A stretch of DNA of 64,000 nucleotides from Variovorax sp. PMC12 (GCF_003019815.1 NZ_CP027773.1:1995001-2059000); one strand, 5' to 3'; numbered from the stretch's first letter, positions 33,347-43,733 are shown. Numbers and translations are program-made. The notes: generated by a model not told the origin, from the sequence alone.

Positions 33347-34858
33347 TCAGCGCATCGTGCCGCCGGGCGCGGCGGGCGGCGTGCCCGGCTGCACCGCGGG
33401 CGCGGCCGGAGGCACCGAGGGGGTGGCCGAGTCGGTTGAAGCCGGCCGCTGCCGCGTGCCCGCGCCTTCCGCGCCGCCCGCGCCGCCCGCGCCGCCTTCT
33501 CGCCGGCCACCTCCGCCAGCACCGCCGCGCTCGCCGCGATGCCCGCGGCGCTCCCCGGAGGCCGCGCCCGCCGGCGGTGCCGCCGGCCGGTCGACCGTGG
33601 TCTGCACCCGCGCGCCGTCCTTCAGGCGGTCGCCGCCCTCGGTCACGACCTGTTCGCCGGCCGCGAGGCCGGAGGTGATCGCGACGTTGTCGACGCTCGA
33701 CTCGCCGCGCGTCACCGTGCGCTGCGCCACGGTGCTGTCGTCCTTCAGCACGTACACGTAGTCGCCGTTGGGCCCGTGGCGCAGTGCCGTCACCGGCACC
33801 ACCACCGCGCCGCTCACGGTGCGCAGCAGCAGCCGCAGGTTGACGAACTGGTTCGGGAACAGCGCGTTGTCGGCATTGGAGAAGCGGGCCTTGGCCTTGA
33901 CGGTGCCGGTCGCGGTGTCGACCAGGTTGTCGAGCGTGGCGAAGGTGCCGGTGGCGAGCCTGCGCGTGCGCGTGCGGTCGAAGGCGGTGGCGTCGAGCTT
34001 CGCGCCCTGGGCCAGGCGATCCTGCACTTCGGGCACGCGGTCTTGCGGAATCGCGAATTCGACGTCGATCGGCGCGATCTGGGTGATGGTGGCGATGCCG
34101 TTGGTGGCGCCGGTCGAGATGTAGTTGCCCGCGTCCACCGGCCGCAGGCCGATGCGCCCGCTCACCGGCGCGGTGATGCGGCTCCAGGTGAGGTTGAGCT
34201 TCGCGGTGTTCTCGTTGGCGCGGTCGATGGCCACGGTGCCTTCGAGCTGCTTGACCAGCGCGGCCTGGGTGTCGACGTCCTGCCGCGCGATGGAGTCCTG
34301 CCCGAGCAGGGTCTGGTAGCGCGACAGCGTGACGCGCGCCGCCGCCAGCTGGGCCTCGTCGCGCTGGCGTGCGCCGCTGGCCTGCGCCAGCGCGTTCTGG
34401 AACGGCTGCGGATCGATGGTGGCCAGCACGTCGCCCTTCCTGACCATCTGCCCTTCCTGGAAGAGCACCGCGGTGAGCACGCCCGACACCTGGGGCTGCA
34501 CCACCACGTTGGCCAGCGGCGTGACCGTGCCCAGCGCCTCGAGCTGCACCGGGATGTCGGCCTGCCTGGCCGTCGCGATGCCGACCGTGCTGACGGCCGC
34601 GCCGCCGGGGCCGCCGGGACCGCCGCCACCGCCGCCGCGTGCACCCGGGCCACCCGCACCGCCCGGGCGCCCGCCAGGGGCCGCGCCCGGCGCACCCGCG
34701 GGCGTCTTCGCGCGCTGGATCAGGTACCACGCACCGCCCCCCAGGGCCGCGAGCAACAGCAGCGTCAGCAACGCCCCGACCCAGCGACGCCTGCGCACCT
34801 GTGGATGTGTGGGAGACACGTTGGCGGGCAGGGGCTCGGGTGGTTTTTCTTGTTCCAT
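33347..34858 (-). CDS. mdtA: RND efflux periplasmic adaptor, MdtA-like
   Basis: A 503-residue membrane fusion protein. It has one N-terminal membrane helix (VGALLTLLLLAALGGGAWYLI), then a Gly/Pro/Ala-rich linker (about 52-86), the lipoyl-like halves (PQVSGVLTAVLFQEGQMVRKGD and LTWSRITAPVSGRIGLRPVDAG), a beta-barrel domain and a long disordered Gly/Arg/Pro-rich tail (about 420-503). Typical MdtA proteins are near 415 residues, so both linker and tail are additions. It joins the pump subunits to the outer-membrane channel and is the first gene of the operon. Confidence 0.93.
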   Translation of the reverse strand: MEQEKPPEPLPANVSPTHPQVRRRRWVGALLTLLLLAALGGGAWYLIQRAKTPAGAPGAAPGGRPGGAGGPGARGGGGGGPGGPGGAAVSTVGIATARQADIPVQLEALGTVTPLANVVVQPQVSGVLTAVLFQEGQMVRKGDVLATIDPQPFQNALAQASGARQRDEAQLAAARVTLSRYQTLLGQDSIARQDVDTQAALVKQLEGTVAIDRANENTAKLNLTWSRITAPVSGRIGLRPVDAGNYISTGATNGIATITQIAPIDVEFAIPQDRVPEVQDRLAQGAKLDATAFDRTRTRRLATGTFATLDNLVDTATGTVKAKARFSNADNALFPNQFVNLRLLLRTVSGAVVVPVTALRHGPNGDYVYVLKDDSTVAQRTVTRGESSVDNVAITSGLAAGEQVVTEGGDRLKDGARVQTTVDRPAAPPAGAASGERRGHRGERGGAGGGGRREGGAGGAGGAEGAGTRQRPASTDSATPSVPPAAPAVQPGTPPAAPGGTMR

Positions 34859-35116
34859 GGGCTGTGCGTGCGAAGGGGGCGAGGTTCGACCTAGAGTACA
34901 GCGCGGAATGGTAGCCGCGGAGTTTGCTGCGCCGTAAAGCGTCGGTAAAGCTGCCGCCCGTGCCGCAGCAGTTCACGCCCGCCTGACGCAGTTCGCGCCG
35001 CCGCCCGGCATTTCGTCGCACGCCGGTGGCCGGCAGGGGTCGGGCCCGGCAAAGTCCGCTCCATCGATTCTTCTCCCGCCCTTCGGCTTTTCTTCATCTT
35101 TCAACGGAGCGCCACC

Positions 35117-35638
35117 ATGCTGATGCAAGTCATCCTCCATACGCCCAAGTGGGTGTTCGCCGTTTTCTTCCTCCTGCTCTGGCTCGGCGCCAGGCAGTTG
35201 CTCACCAACGAAGTGAGCCTGTCCCGGGTCACGCTGATGCCCGTCGCCATGGGCGGCCTGTCGCTTTACGGCGTGATCTCGGTCTTCGGCGAATCGTTCG
35301 CCGCGCTGCTCGGCTGGGCCCTGGCCGCGGTCGTGATGCTGGCGCTGGTGCTGCAGCGCCCGCTGCCCGCGGCCACGCGCTACGACGCCGCCGAGCGCCG
35401 CTTCCACGTGGCCGGCAGCCCGGTGCCGCTGATGCTCATGATGGGCATCTTCCTGACCAAGTACGTGGTGGGCGCGGCCCTGGCCATGCACCCCGAGCTG
35501 GGCCACCAGGCCGCCTTCGGCATCGTGGTGCCGACGCTGTACGGCGCCTTCACCGGCGTCTTCGTGGCCCGCGCGGCACGCCTTTGGAAGCTCGCCATCC
35601 GTACTGACGCCATGTCGGCCGGCGTGCGCGCCGCCTAA
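35117..35638 (+). CDS. Hypothetical membrane protein
   Basis: A 173-residue protein with about five predicted membrane helices and the N-terminal signature ILHTPKWVFAVFFLLLWLGA. It resembles a family of uncharacterised membrane proteins that I cannot name with certainty (possibly DUF6622). It starts after CAACGGAGCG and its stop lies 31 bases before the desaturase-like gene, so it is likely the first gene of the run that ends with the LytTR regulator. Confidence 0.78.
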   Translation: MLMQVILHTPKWVFAVFFLLLWLGARQLLTNEVSLSRVTLMPVAMGGLSLYGVISVFGESFAALLGWALAAVVMLALVLQRPLPAATRYDAAERRFHVAGSPVPLMLMMGIFLTKYVVGAALAMHPELGHQAAFGIVVPTLYGAFTGVFVARAARLWKLAIRTDAMSAGVRAA

Positions 35639-35669
35639 TATCGGCAACCGGCCCCAAGGAACTGCCACC

Positions 35670-36626
35670 ATGAACGCGCTCTTGCTCATTCTCAAGATCT
35701 CCGTCACGGTGGTGCTCGTCGCCTCCATCGCCGAAGCGCTGGTGCTTTCCCTGCGCAACGGCTGGCGCAGCTACGACTGGAAGGCGTCCGGCGTCTCGGT
35801 GGTCGACTTCCTGGTTCGCGAATACCCGCTGCGCTGGCTGTTGCCGCTGGCCTTCTGGACCGGCGCCATGGATTGGTTCTACGCCCACCGCCTGTTCACG
35901 CTGCCGATGGACCACTGGACCGGCTGGGCCGCCTGCTTCATCGGCCAGGAGTTCTGCTATTACTGGTACCACCGCGCGGCGCATCGGGTGCGCTGGTTCT
36001 GGTGCACCCATGCCATCCACCATTCGCCGAACCAGCTGAACCTGTCGGCCGCCTACCGCTTCGGCTGGACCGGCCGCCTCACCGGCACCCTGGCCTTCTT
36101 CATGCTGGCGCCGCTGCTGGGCATGCCGCCAAAGGTGATCCTGCTGATGCTCACGCTGAACCTGCTGTACCAGTTCTGGATCCACGCGACCTGGATTCCG
36201 CGCCTCGGCCCGCTGGAATGGTTTCTGAACACGCCCTCGGCACACCGCGTGCACCATGCGTCGAACCTGGAATACCTCGACGGCAACTACGGCGGCGTGC
36301 TGATCGTGTTCGACCGGCTGTTCGGCACCTATATTCCCGAGCGCGCCGACCTCCCCTGCCGCTACGGGCTGGTGAACCCGATCACCACGAACAACATCTT
36401 CGAGATCGAGTTCACGCACTGGCGCTCGCTGTTCCGCGACCTGGCCTCGGCGCGATCGGTGCGCGCCTTCGTGGGCTATCTCGTGAAGCCGCCGGGCTGG
36501 AAGCCCGACGGCCCCGGCGACACCACGGAAGAACTGAGACGGCGCGCGGCCCTGCAGGCAACGCCTCCGGCCCCGTCGACGACCCCTGATTTCATTCCTG
36601 TCCAGTACAACAAGGAGCTGTCATGA
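35670..36626 (+). CDS. Sterol desaturase / fatty acid hydroxylase family protein
   Basis: A 318-residue membrane enzyme with the histidine clusters that hold a di-iron centre: HRAAH at 101-105, HAIHH at 114-118 and HRVHH at 192-196. Family members hydroxylate or desaturate lipid chains using oxygen. The start has AAGGAAC upstream. The stop overlaps the start of the following 2TM gene as ATGA, indicating coupled translation with a regulator cluster. The lipid substrate is unknown. Confidence 0.92.
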   Translation: MNALLLILKISVTVVLVASIAEALVLSLRNGWRSYDWKASGVSVVDFLVREYPLRWLLPLAFWTGAMDWFYAHRLFTLPMDHWTGWAACFIGQEFCYYWYHRAAHRVRWFWCTHAIHHSPNQLNLSAAYRFGWTGRLTGTLAFFMLAPLLGMPPKVILLMLTLNLLYQFWIHATWIPRLGPLEWFLNTPSAHRVHHASNLEYLDGNYGGVLIVFDRLFGTYIPERADLPCRYGLVNPITTNNIFEIEFTHWRSLFRDLASARSVRAFVGYLVKPPGWKPDGPGDTTEELRRRAALQATPPAPSTTPDFIPVQYNKELS

Positions 36627-36919
36627 ATCCCTCCTCCGACAACACCCGGCCCTCCGATGTCGAACGCCTCGCCCGGCGCCGGGCCGGCGCCAAGATGGGC
36701 TGGTACATCCACGCTTTCGTCTATGTGCTGGTGAATGTGGGCCTGGTCACGATCTCGGCCGCCAACGGGCGCAGCTGGGCCATGTATCCGCTCATGGGCT
36801 GGGGGCTGGGGCTGCTGATCCACGGCGCGGTGGTCTGGTTCATCGCGCCCGGCGGCGGCTTCTACGACCGCCTGGTGGAACGCGAACGCCGCGCGCTGGG
36901 CGCCGGGGACCGCGGGTGA
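36623..36919 (+). CDS. 2TM domain protein
   Basis: A 98-residue protein with a charged N-terminus (RLARRRAGAKMG), two membrane helices and a short cytoplasmic tail, matching the 2TM domain family. It overlaps its upstream neighbour as ATGA and its downstream kinase as GTGA. 2TM proteins are known near LytS/LytTR systems in other phyla, so it may be an accessory of the kinase. Its precise role is unknown. Confidence 0.85.
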   Translation: MNPSSDNTRPSDVERLARRRAGAKMGWYIHAFVYVLVNVGLVTISAANGRSWAMYPLMGWGLGLLIHGAVVWFIAPGGGFYDRLVERERRALGAGDRG

Positions 36920-37986
36920 GCCTGGAGCAGGCCCCGCCACTTCCCCGGTTCGGGTCGGCAAACCTGCGGGACATGCTCCGGCATGGCCTGATCACCGCCG
37001 TCTTCTGCTGCCTCATTGCCACGGCGCTCACCATCACTGAAGGCGGCGGATGGGCCGCGCACCTGGTCTATTCGCTGTCGATCGGCACGGTGAGCTGGCT
37101 GTTCATCGACTGCGGCCGGCTTCTGCTCACCGGGCACCATGAAATCCACTGGCCCGGCGGCCCCTGGGGCCTCCTGCTGGTGGTGGCGGGCGTGTTCGTC
37201 GGCTTTTTCGTCGGAAACCTCATCGGCGACGCATGGGTCGGCGCGCCCGCGTTCGACTTTCTCGACATCCGGGGCCACAAGCTGGCCACCGCCGCCGTCA
37301 TCACCATCGTCGCGACGGTATGCATGTGCTTCTTCTTCTACAGCCTCGGCAAGAGCAAGCACATGCAGAGCCAGATCGAGGTAGCCCAGCGCAACGCCAC
37401 CGAAGCAAGGCTCAAGCTGCTCGAAACGCAGCTGGAGCCGCACATGCTGTTCAACACCCTGGCCAACCTGCGGGTGCTGATCACCGTCGACCCGGCGCGC
37501 GCCGTGGCCATGCTCGACCGGCTCAACAGCTACCTGCGCATGACGCTCAGCGGCTCGAGGACGCTGTCGCATCCGCTGTCGGCAGAATTCGAGCGGCTGG
37601 CCGACTACCTCGAACTGATGTCGGTGCGCATGGGCGAGCGCCTGCGCTACACGCTCGACCTGCCCGAAGCACTGCGCGACGTTCCCGTGCCGCCGCTGCT
37701 GCTGCAGCCGCTGGTCGAGAACAGCATCCGCCACGGGCTCGAGCCCAAGGTGGAAGGCGGGGAAATCACCGTGCGTGCGCGCCAGGAGGCAGGCCAGCTG
37801 GTCATCGAAGTGATCGACACCGGCGTCGGCCTCGATGGCGCACCGCCCTCCGAGGGCAGCAGTTTCGGGCTGGAGCAGGTGCGCGAGCGCCTGGCCACCG
37901 TGTATGGCGCGCAAGGCGCCCTTCGCCTGGCGCCCGGCGGCACCGGCGGCACCTGCGCAACTTTGAATTTCCCCCTGCCCGTTTGA
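36916..37986 (+). CDS. LytS/YehU-type sensor histidine kinase
   Basis: A 356-residue kinase. About four membrane helices occupy residues 20-145, then the His_kinase domain with His176 in LETQLEPHMLFNTLANL and an ATPase domain (LLLQPLVENSIRHGLEP, EVIDTGVG, GLEQVRERL). The GTG start overlaps the 2TM stop, and the regulator follows nine bases after the kinase stop. It probably phosphorylates that LytTR regulator. The signal is unknown; it may relate to the membrane lipid enzyme in the same run. Confidence 0.92.
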   Translation: MSLEQAPPLPRFGSANLRDMLRHGLITAVFCCLIATALTITEGGGWAAHLVYSLSIGTVSWLFIDCGRLLLTGHHEIHWPGGPWGLLLVVAGVFVGFFVGNLIGDAWVGAPAFDFLDIRGHKLATAAVITIVATVCMCFFFYSLGKSKHMQSQIEVAQRNATEARLKLLETQLEPHMLFNTLANLRVLITVDPARAVAMLDRLNSYLRMTLSGSRTLSHPLSAEFERLADYLELMSVRMGERLRYTLDLPEALRDVPVPPLLLQPLVENSIRHGLEPKVEGGEITVRARQEAGQLVIEVIDTGVGLDGAPPSEGSSFGLEQVRERLATVYGAQGALRLAPGGTGGTCATLNFPLPV

Positions 37987-37995
37987 GATTCCAGG

Positions 37996-38832
37996 ATGAC
38001 CCCGACAGCCCTCATTGCCGAAGACGAGCCCCTGCTCGCGCAAGCCCTCAAGGCCGAACTGGCCGCCGCCTGGCCGGAATTGCAGGTCGTCGCCATCGCA
38101 GGAGACGGCCGCGGCGCCGTGCGCGAGGCGCTGCGCCTGCTGCCGCAGGTGCTGTTCTTCGATATCCGCATGCCCGGCCTGGACGGCCTGGGCGCCGTCG
38201 CCGAGCTGGCCGACTGCTGGCCTGCCGACCAGGCGCCGATGCCGCAGCTGGTGTTCGTCACGGCCTATGACGAATACGCCGCGCGCGCCTTCGAGGCCCA
38301 GGCCATCGACTACGTGCTCAAGCCGGTGCAGCCGCAGCGGCTGCGCAAGACCGTGGCCCGGCTGCAGCAGGCGCTGGCCGCCCGCCAGCCCGCAGCCACG
38401 CCCGCCGTGGCCGACGAGGCCCTCGAGCGCACCCTCGCCCAATGGCGCCAGGTGCTGAGCGCCGCGGGCGCGGGCGCCGAAGCCCTCGCGCCGCCGGCCG
38501 CCCCGCTGCGCATGATTGCCGCCAGCGACGCCGGCGGCAGCACTGTGCGCATGGTGCCCATCGACGAGGTTCTGTATTTCGAAGCCGCGGACAAATACCT
38601 ACGCGTGCTGACCGCCACGCACGAATACCTGATTCGCACGCCGCTGAAGCAGCTGCTGCCCCAGCTCGACGCCGACACCTTCTGGCAGGTGCACCGGGCG
38701 GTGGTGGTGCGCAGCGCGGCCATCGAGTCGGTACACCGCGACGAGGCCGGCAAGATGCATCTCATGCTGCGCGGGCGCGCCGAGAAGATCCCGGTCAGCC
38801 GCCTCTACGCCCACCTGTTTCGCGCCATGTGA
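37996..38832 (+). CDS. LytTR-type response regulator
   Basis: A 278-residue protein. The receiver domain has acidic ED at 9-10, phospho-acceptor Asp56 in FFDIRMPGLDG and Lys in YVLKPVQ. A linker of about 60 residues leads to a C-terminal LytTR DNA-binding domain (VRMVPIDEVLYFEAADKYLRV and FWQVHRAVVVRSAAIESV). It is the output of the kinase encoded just upstream. The gene is closed by a strong terminator. Confidence 0.94.
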   Translation: MTPTALIAEDEPLLAQALKAELAAAWPELQVVAIAGDGRGAVREALRLLPQVLFFDIRMPGLDGLGAVAELADCWPADQAPMPQLVFVTAYDEYAARAFEAQAIDYVLKPVQPQRLRKTVARLQQALAARQPAATPAVADEALERTLAQWRQVLSAAGAGAEALAPPAAPLRMIAASDAGGSTVRMVPIDEVLYFEAADKYLRVLTATHEYLIRTPLKQLLPQLDADTFWQVHRAVVVRSAAIESVHRDEAGKMHLMLRGRAEKIPVSRLYAHLFRAM

Positions 38833-38858
38833 AAAGCCGGCTTCCGCCGCACCCATGA

Positions 38859-38888
38859 AAAAACCGGCCCTCGCGAGGGCCGGTTTTT
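38859..38888. terminator. Perfect bidirectional terminator
   Basis: A perfect 30-base palindrome, from a run of five A at 38859-38863 through ACCGGCCCTCGCGAGGGCCG to a run of five T at 38884-38888. The stem is GC-rich and each strand ends in T. It sits between the LytTR regulator and the convergent Pro/Tyr-rich gene and should stop transcripts from both. Confidence 0.92.
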
Positions 38889-38914
38889 CATTCAGTCACA
38901 AAAGCCGTTGCTAA

Positions 38915-39262
38915 TTAGCGCCAGTGGCCATGACCGCGGTAGTAGCCACGACCGTAGTAGCGCGGGCCGTAATAGGCCGGCGGGCCGTAGTAGACCGGGG
39001 CCGGACGGTAATACACCGGCGGCGGGTTGTAGTACACCGGGGCCGGCGGCGCGTAGTAGACGGGTGCCGGCGGCACGTACACAGGGGCCGGAGCCGGGTA
39101 ATAGCCCGGGTTGCCCACGCCGACAGCCACGCCTGGCACGCCGACGCCGATCGACCAGCTCACGTCGCTGCGAGCGCTGGCCGAGGTGGCCGCAAACAGT
39201 GCACCGGCTGCCACGACACCTGCGGCGGCCCATTTGAAGAAAGTAGAACGTGTGAGGCTCAT
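38915..39262 (-). CDS. Exported Pro/Tyr-rich repeat protein
   Basis: A 115-residue protein with a signal peptide (FFKWAAAGVVAAGALFAATSASA) followed by a Gly/Val region and then repeats of the form PAPVYYAPPAPVYY and PPVYY, ending in Tyr/Gly/Arg/His. Start chosen at the ATG for MSLTRSTF because the signal peptide follows directly and AAGGAG lies upstream. Similar YXPP-type proteins are common in betaproteobacteria and lack assigned function; exposure at the cell envelope is likely. Confidence 0.82.
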   Translation of the reverse strand: MSLTRSTFFKWAAAGVVAAGALFAATSASARSDVSWSIGVGVPGVAVGVGNPGYYPAPAPVYVPPAPVYYAPPAPVYYNPPPVYYRPAPVYYGPPAYYGPRYYGRGYYRGHGHWR

Positions 39263-39409
39263 GATGTGGACTCCTTGTTTGGGGCGCTGCGTTCGGGTCT
39301 GAACCGCCCATGTACGTATTGAACGCGGCAAATGCAAACGGGGTGCACCCGCCAATGTGAAGAGAGTTGCCAAAGGTAACGCTCAAAGGGCGCCCTCTAG
39401 AATGCCGCA

Positions 39410-41224
<1,815 letters not shown>

Positions 41225-41249
41225 GGCGGCCCGCGTCCCTCCAAGGCGA

Positions 41250-41281
41250 AAGCCGGGGCCTCGATGGCTCCGGCTTTTTTG
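41250..41281 (+). terminator. Intrinsic terminator after glnS
   Basis: AAGCCGGGGCC at 41250-41260 pairs with GGCTCCGGCTT at 41266-41276 (one G-T wobble) across a TCGAT loop, followed by a T-run to 41280. It lies 25 bases after the glnS stop and between convergent genes. Confidence 0.9.
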
Positions 41282-41287
41282 TTTTTG

Positions 41288-41596
41288 TCAGTACGCGCCC
41301 GGCCGCTTGTAGACGACGCCCAGCACCGCGCTGTTCTCGTCCGTGGTGCAAACGGCGGGCCGCGCTTGCGGCCCGACCTTCAGGTTGATCGTGTAGACCC
41401 CGTCGCGCGGCGTCGAACCGCTGTCCACCACGATGCTGGCCGGTGGCACCCGCAATTCACGCGCTGCGGCGGCAACGCAATTCTTGACGCTCGCCTCCGG
41501 CGCGCCGCCGACGCGCAGGGACGTGCTGCTGCAGGCCGCCATCAGAAAACCCGCCGCCGCCACGCAAGCGAGATGAATAGAGCTTCGCATCGTCAT
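41288..41596 (-). CDS. Small lipoprotein, unknown function
   Basis: A 102-residue protein with a signal peptide ending in a lipobox FLMAAC, then a 75-residue domain (VKNCVAAAARELRVPPASIVVDSG and YTINLKVGPQARPAVCTTDE). Start at ATG 41596 with AAGGAG nine bases upstream; a second ATG is two codons in. It transcribes away from rluE. I do not recognise a functional family. Confidence 0.8.
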   Translation of the reverse strand: MTMRSSIHLACVAAAGFLMAACSSTSLRVGGAPEASVKNCVAAAARELRVPPASIVVDSGSTPRDGVYTINLKVGPQARPAVCTTDENSAVLGVVYKRPGAY

Positions 41597-41682
41597 TTCC
41601 GGGTTCTCCTTGGTGATGAACCCATTGGAGCCACCCACCGCAGCGAATGTTGCAGGACAGACCCGGGCTATCCTGTCGGCTC

Positions 41683-42234
41683 ATGAACCTTCCGAGCCCT
41701 TCTTCCCGCCTGATCCGCTTCAACAAGCCCTATGGCGTCCTCAGCCAGTTCACGCCCGAGGGCCGCTGGCGCGGCTTGAAAGATTTCATCGACATACCCG
41801 GCGTCTACGTGGCCGGCCGGCTCGACGCCGACAGCGAAGGCCTGCTGCTGCTCACCGACGACGGCAAGCTGCAGGCGCGCATCGCCGATCCGCGCTTCAA
41901 GATGGAAAAGATCTACTGGGTGCAGGTGGAAGGCACGCCGACCGAAGAGGCGCTTGCTGCGCTGTGCAACGGCGTTCAACTCAACGACGGCCCCACGCGC
42001 CCCGCCAGGGCGCGCCTGCTCGACCCGCCGCCCCAGGTTTGGGAACGCCAGCCCCCCATCAGGGAACGCAAGAGCATCCCCACCGCGTGGCTGGAACTAG
42101 CGATACGCGAAGGCCGCAACCGCCAGGTGCGGCGCATGACGGCGGCCGTCGGGCTGCCGACGCTGCGGCTGATCCGCGCCGCCATCGGGCCACACACGCT
42201 CGAAGGGCTGGCGCCGGGGAGCTGGCTCGGCTGA
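41683..42234 (+). CDS. rluE: 23S rRNA pseudouridine synthase, RluE-like
   Basis: A 183-residue pseudouridine synthase of the RsuA/RluE type. The catalytic Asp lies in GRLDADSEGLLLLTDDG, and the domain continues through KIYWVQVEGTPTEEAL and EGRNRQVRRMTAAVG. No N-terminal S4 domain is present, which fits RluE, the enzyme that isomerises a uridine in 23S rRNA. The ATG at 41683 begins MNLPSPSSRLIRFNKPYG. Confidence 0.88.
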   Translation: MNLPSPSSRLIRFNKPYGVLSQFTPEGRWRGLKDFIDIPGVYVAGRLDADSEGLLLLTDDGKLQARIADPRFKMEKIYWVQVEGTPTEEALAALCNGVQLNDGPTRPARARLLDPPPQVWERQPPIRERKSIPTAWLELAIREGRNRQVRRMTAAVGLPTLRLIRAAIGPHTLEGLAPGSWLG

Positions 42235-42273
42235 CCCTGTCCCGCATCGAAGAACCTTCAACGACATCTATTC

Positions 42274-43185
42274 ATGCCAATCAATTTCGACTTTTCCGAC
42301 CGTGCGTCTTCCATGCTGAATCGCCGCTCTGCCCTGCTCGGCGGCCTCGGCCTGCTCGCGATGCCTGCTTCACAGCTGGCCAACGCCGCCTCGCCAAAGA
42401 AAGCGCAGCAACCCGCGCACGCCGATGTCTGGCCTCACGCATCCCAGGTGCCGGGCGGCGTGGCCCGCCTGTCGCTCGGGCCGGCTGCAAAGCGGCCTGC
42501 TGCCTTTGCAGGCGACATACCTCTGCTCGTGCTGGGCGACGCCATCGAATGGACCGCTCTGGTCGGCATTCCCCTCGCCGCCGAGCCGGGCGAAGCCAGC
42601 ATCACAGTGCGCCCCGAAGGCCGCCCGGAAAGGCAGATCACCTACACCGTCGCCCCCAAGCAATACCGCGAGCAACGCCTGACGGTCGCCCCGCGCACCG
42701 TCGACCTGGCCCCCGAAGACCAGGCCCGCTACGAGCGCGAACGCGAACACCTGAGCGCCGTGATGGCCACGCTCACCGACATGCGCCCCGACGCAGCGCT
42801 GCAGATGCGCGTGCCCGTGCCGGGCCGCCGCTCCAGCTCGTTCGGCCTGCGCCGGGTGTTCAACGGCCAGTCGCGCAATCCGCACAGCGGCATGGACATC
42901 GCGGCGGGCACCGGCACGCCCGTGCTGGCGCCGCTGCCCGGCAAGGTGATCGACACGGGCGACTATTTCTTCAACGGCGGCACCGTGTGGCTGGACCACG
43001 GCGGCGGACTGCTCACGATGTACTGCCACCTGAGCCGGGTCGACGTGAAGGTCGGCGACGTGCTGAAGACCGGCGAGAAACTGGCCGCGGTGGGCGCGAC
43101 CGGGCGGGTGACCGGGCCGCACCTGCACTGGTCGGTGATGCTCAACCGGGCGATGGTGGATCCGGCGTTGTTCGTTGCGGCTTGA
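42274..43185 (+). CDS. M23 family peptidase (LytM domain)
   Basis: A 303-residue protein with an N-terminal signal (RRSALLGGLGLLAMPASQLANA), a middle beta-rich region and a C-terminal Zn-metallopeptidase domain with both hallmark motifs, NPHSGMDIAAGTGTPV and VTGPHLHWSV. It acts on peptidoglycan cross-links in the periplasm. An internal ATG at 42313 puts the signal peptide at the very N-terminus and may be the true start. Confidence 0.9.
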   Translation: MPINFDFSDRASSMLNRRSALLGGLGLLAMPASQLANAASPKKAQQPAHADVWPHASQVPGGVARLSLGPAAKRPAAFAGDIPLLVLGDAIEWTALVGIPLAAEPGEASITVRPEGRPERQITYTVAPKQYREQRLTVAPRTVDLAPEDQARYEREREHLSAVMATLTDMRPDAALQMRVPVPGRRSSSFGLRRVFNGQSRNPHSGMDIAAGTGTPVLAPLPGKVIDTGDYFFNGGTVWLDHGGGLLTMYCHLSRVDVKVGDVLKTGEKLAAVGATGRVTGPHLHWSVMLNRAMVDPALFVAA

Positions 43186-43224
43186 GGCGTTCGAGGCATT
43201 GCCGCACAGCACTACACTGCGACC

Positions 43225-43515
43225 ATGCGCCCTTCGGAAGCCTTGTCCCTGCATCGCGCTCGCATTCGCGAGATCGTGCTGAGTCACCATGTCAGCGGAG
43301 TTCGGGTTTTCGGCTCCGTATCGCGCGGCGAGGACGGTGCAGACAGCGACCTGGATCTGCTGGTGGACCCCACCGAGCAAACTACGCTCATGGACATTGG
43401 CGCCATTCGCTACGAACTGAAAGCCCTGCTTGGCATCGAGGTGGATGTACTCACCCCTGCCGGCCTGCCTCCCAAGTTCCGTGATCGTGTTCTGCGCGAA
43501 GCGGTGCCTCTATGA
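43225..43515 (+). CDS. MntA-like nucleotidyltransferase (antitoxin-type)
   Basis: A 96-residue minimal nucleotidyltransferase. It contains GS at 30-31 followed by exactly ten residues and then DLD at 42-44, the GS-X10-DXD motif of MntA antitoxins that add AMP to their HEPN partner. The start follows a short gap after the peptidase gene. It overlaps the HEPN-like gene as ATGA at 43512-43515, the normal arrangement of MntA-HepT pairs. All key residues are present. Confidence 0.88.
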   Translation: MRPSEALSLHRARIREIVLSHHVSGVRVFGSVSRGEDGADSDLDLLVDPTEQTTLMDIGAIRYELKALLGIEVDVLTPAGLPPKFRDRVLREAVPL

Positions 43516-43733
43516 GTCGCAGCGATCCGCGGCGAGTTGTGGACTATCTGGGCCATATTCATCCGGAGTTTTCGTCGATGCACCCTGAAATTCCCTGGCG
43601 CATCGCATACGAAATGCGAAACGCGCTCTCGCATGGCTATTTCACTGTCGATCACACCATCGTCTGGCAGACAGTGCAGAACGATTTGCGGCCGCTTCGC
43701 GTGCAGATAGCCAAGTCGACCCCGCTCGCCTAA
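43512..43733 (+). CDS. HEPN/HepT-like toxin, internally shortened
   Basis: A 73-residue protein. It keeps the N-terminal SRSDPRRVVDYLGHI and the C-terminal HEPN motif R-X4-H-X-Y (Arg36, His41, Tyr43 in MRNALSHGYF), but HepT proteins of this type are usually 110-120 residues. From memory of the family, about 43 residues between GHI and HPEF are missing, with the reading frame kept. The result is likely an inactive or altered HEPN RNase. It overlaps the MntA-like gene as ATGA and its stop overlaps the convergent DoxX-like gene. Confidence 0.78.
   Translation: MSRSDPRRVVDYLGHIHPEFSSMHPEIPWRIAYEMRNALSHGYFTVDHTIVWQTVQNDLRPLRVQIAKSTPLA

Noticed and set aside
38915..39100. Regular short repeats suggesting a CRISPR array
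   Set aside because: The repeats are codon-level Pro/Tyr repeats of a coding gene, without spacers of constant length.
43225..43733. A fully functional MntA-HepT toxin-antitoxin system
   Set aside because: The HEPN member is too short to form the normal helical bundle, so a working toxin cannot be claimed.
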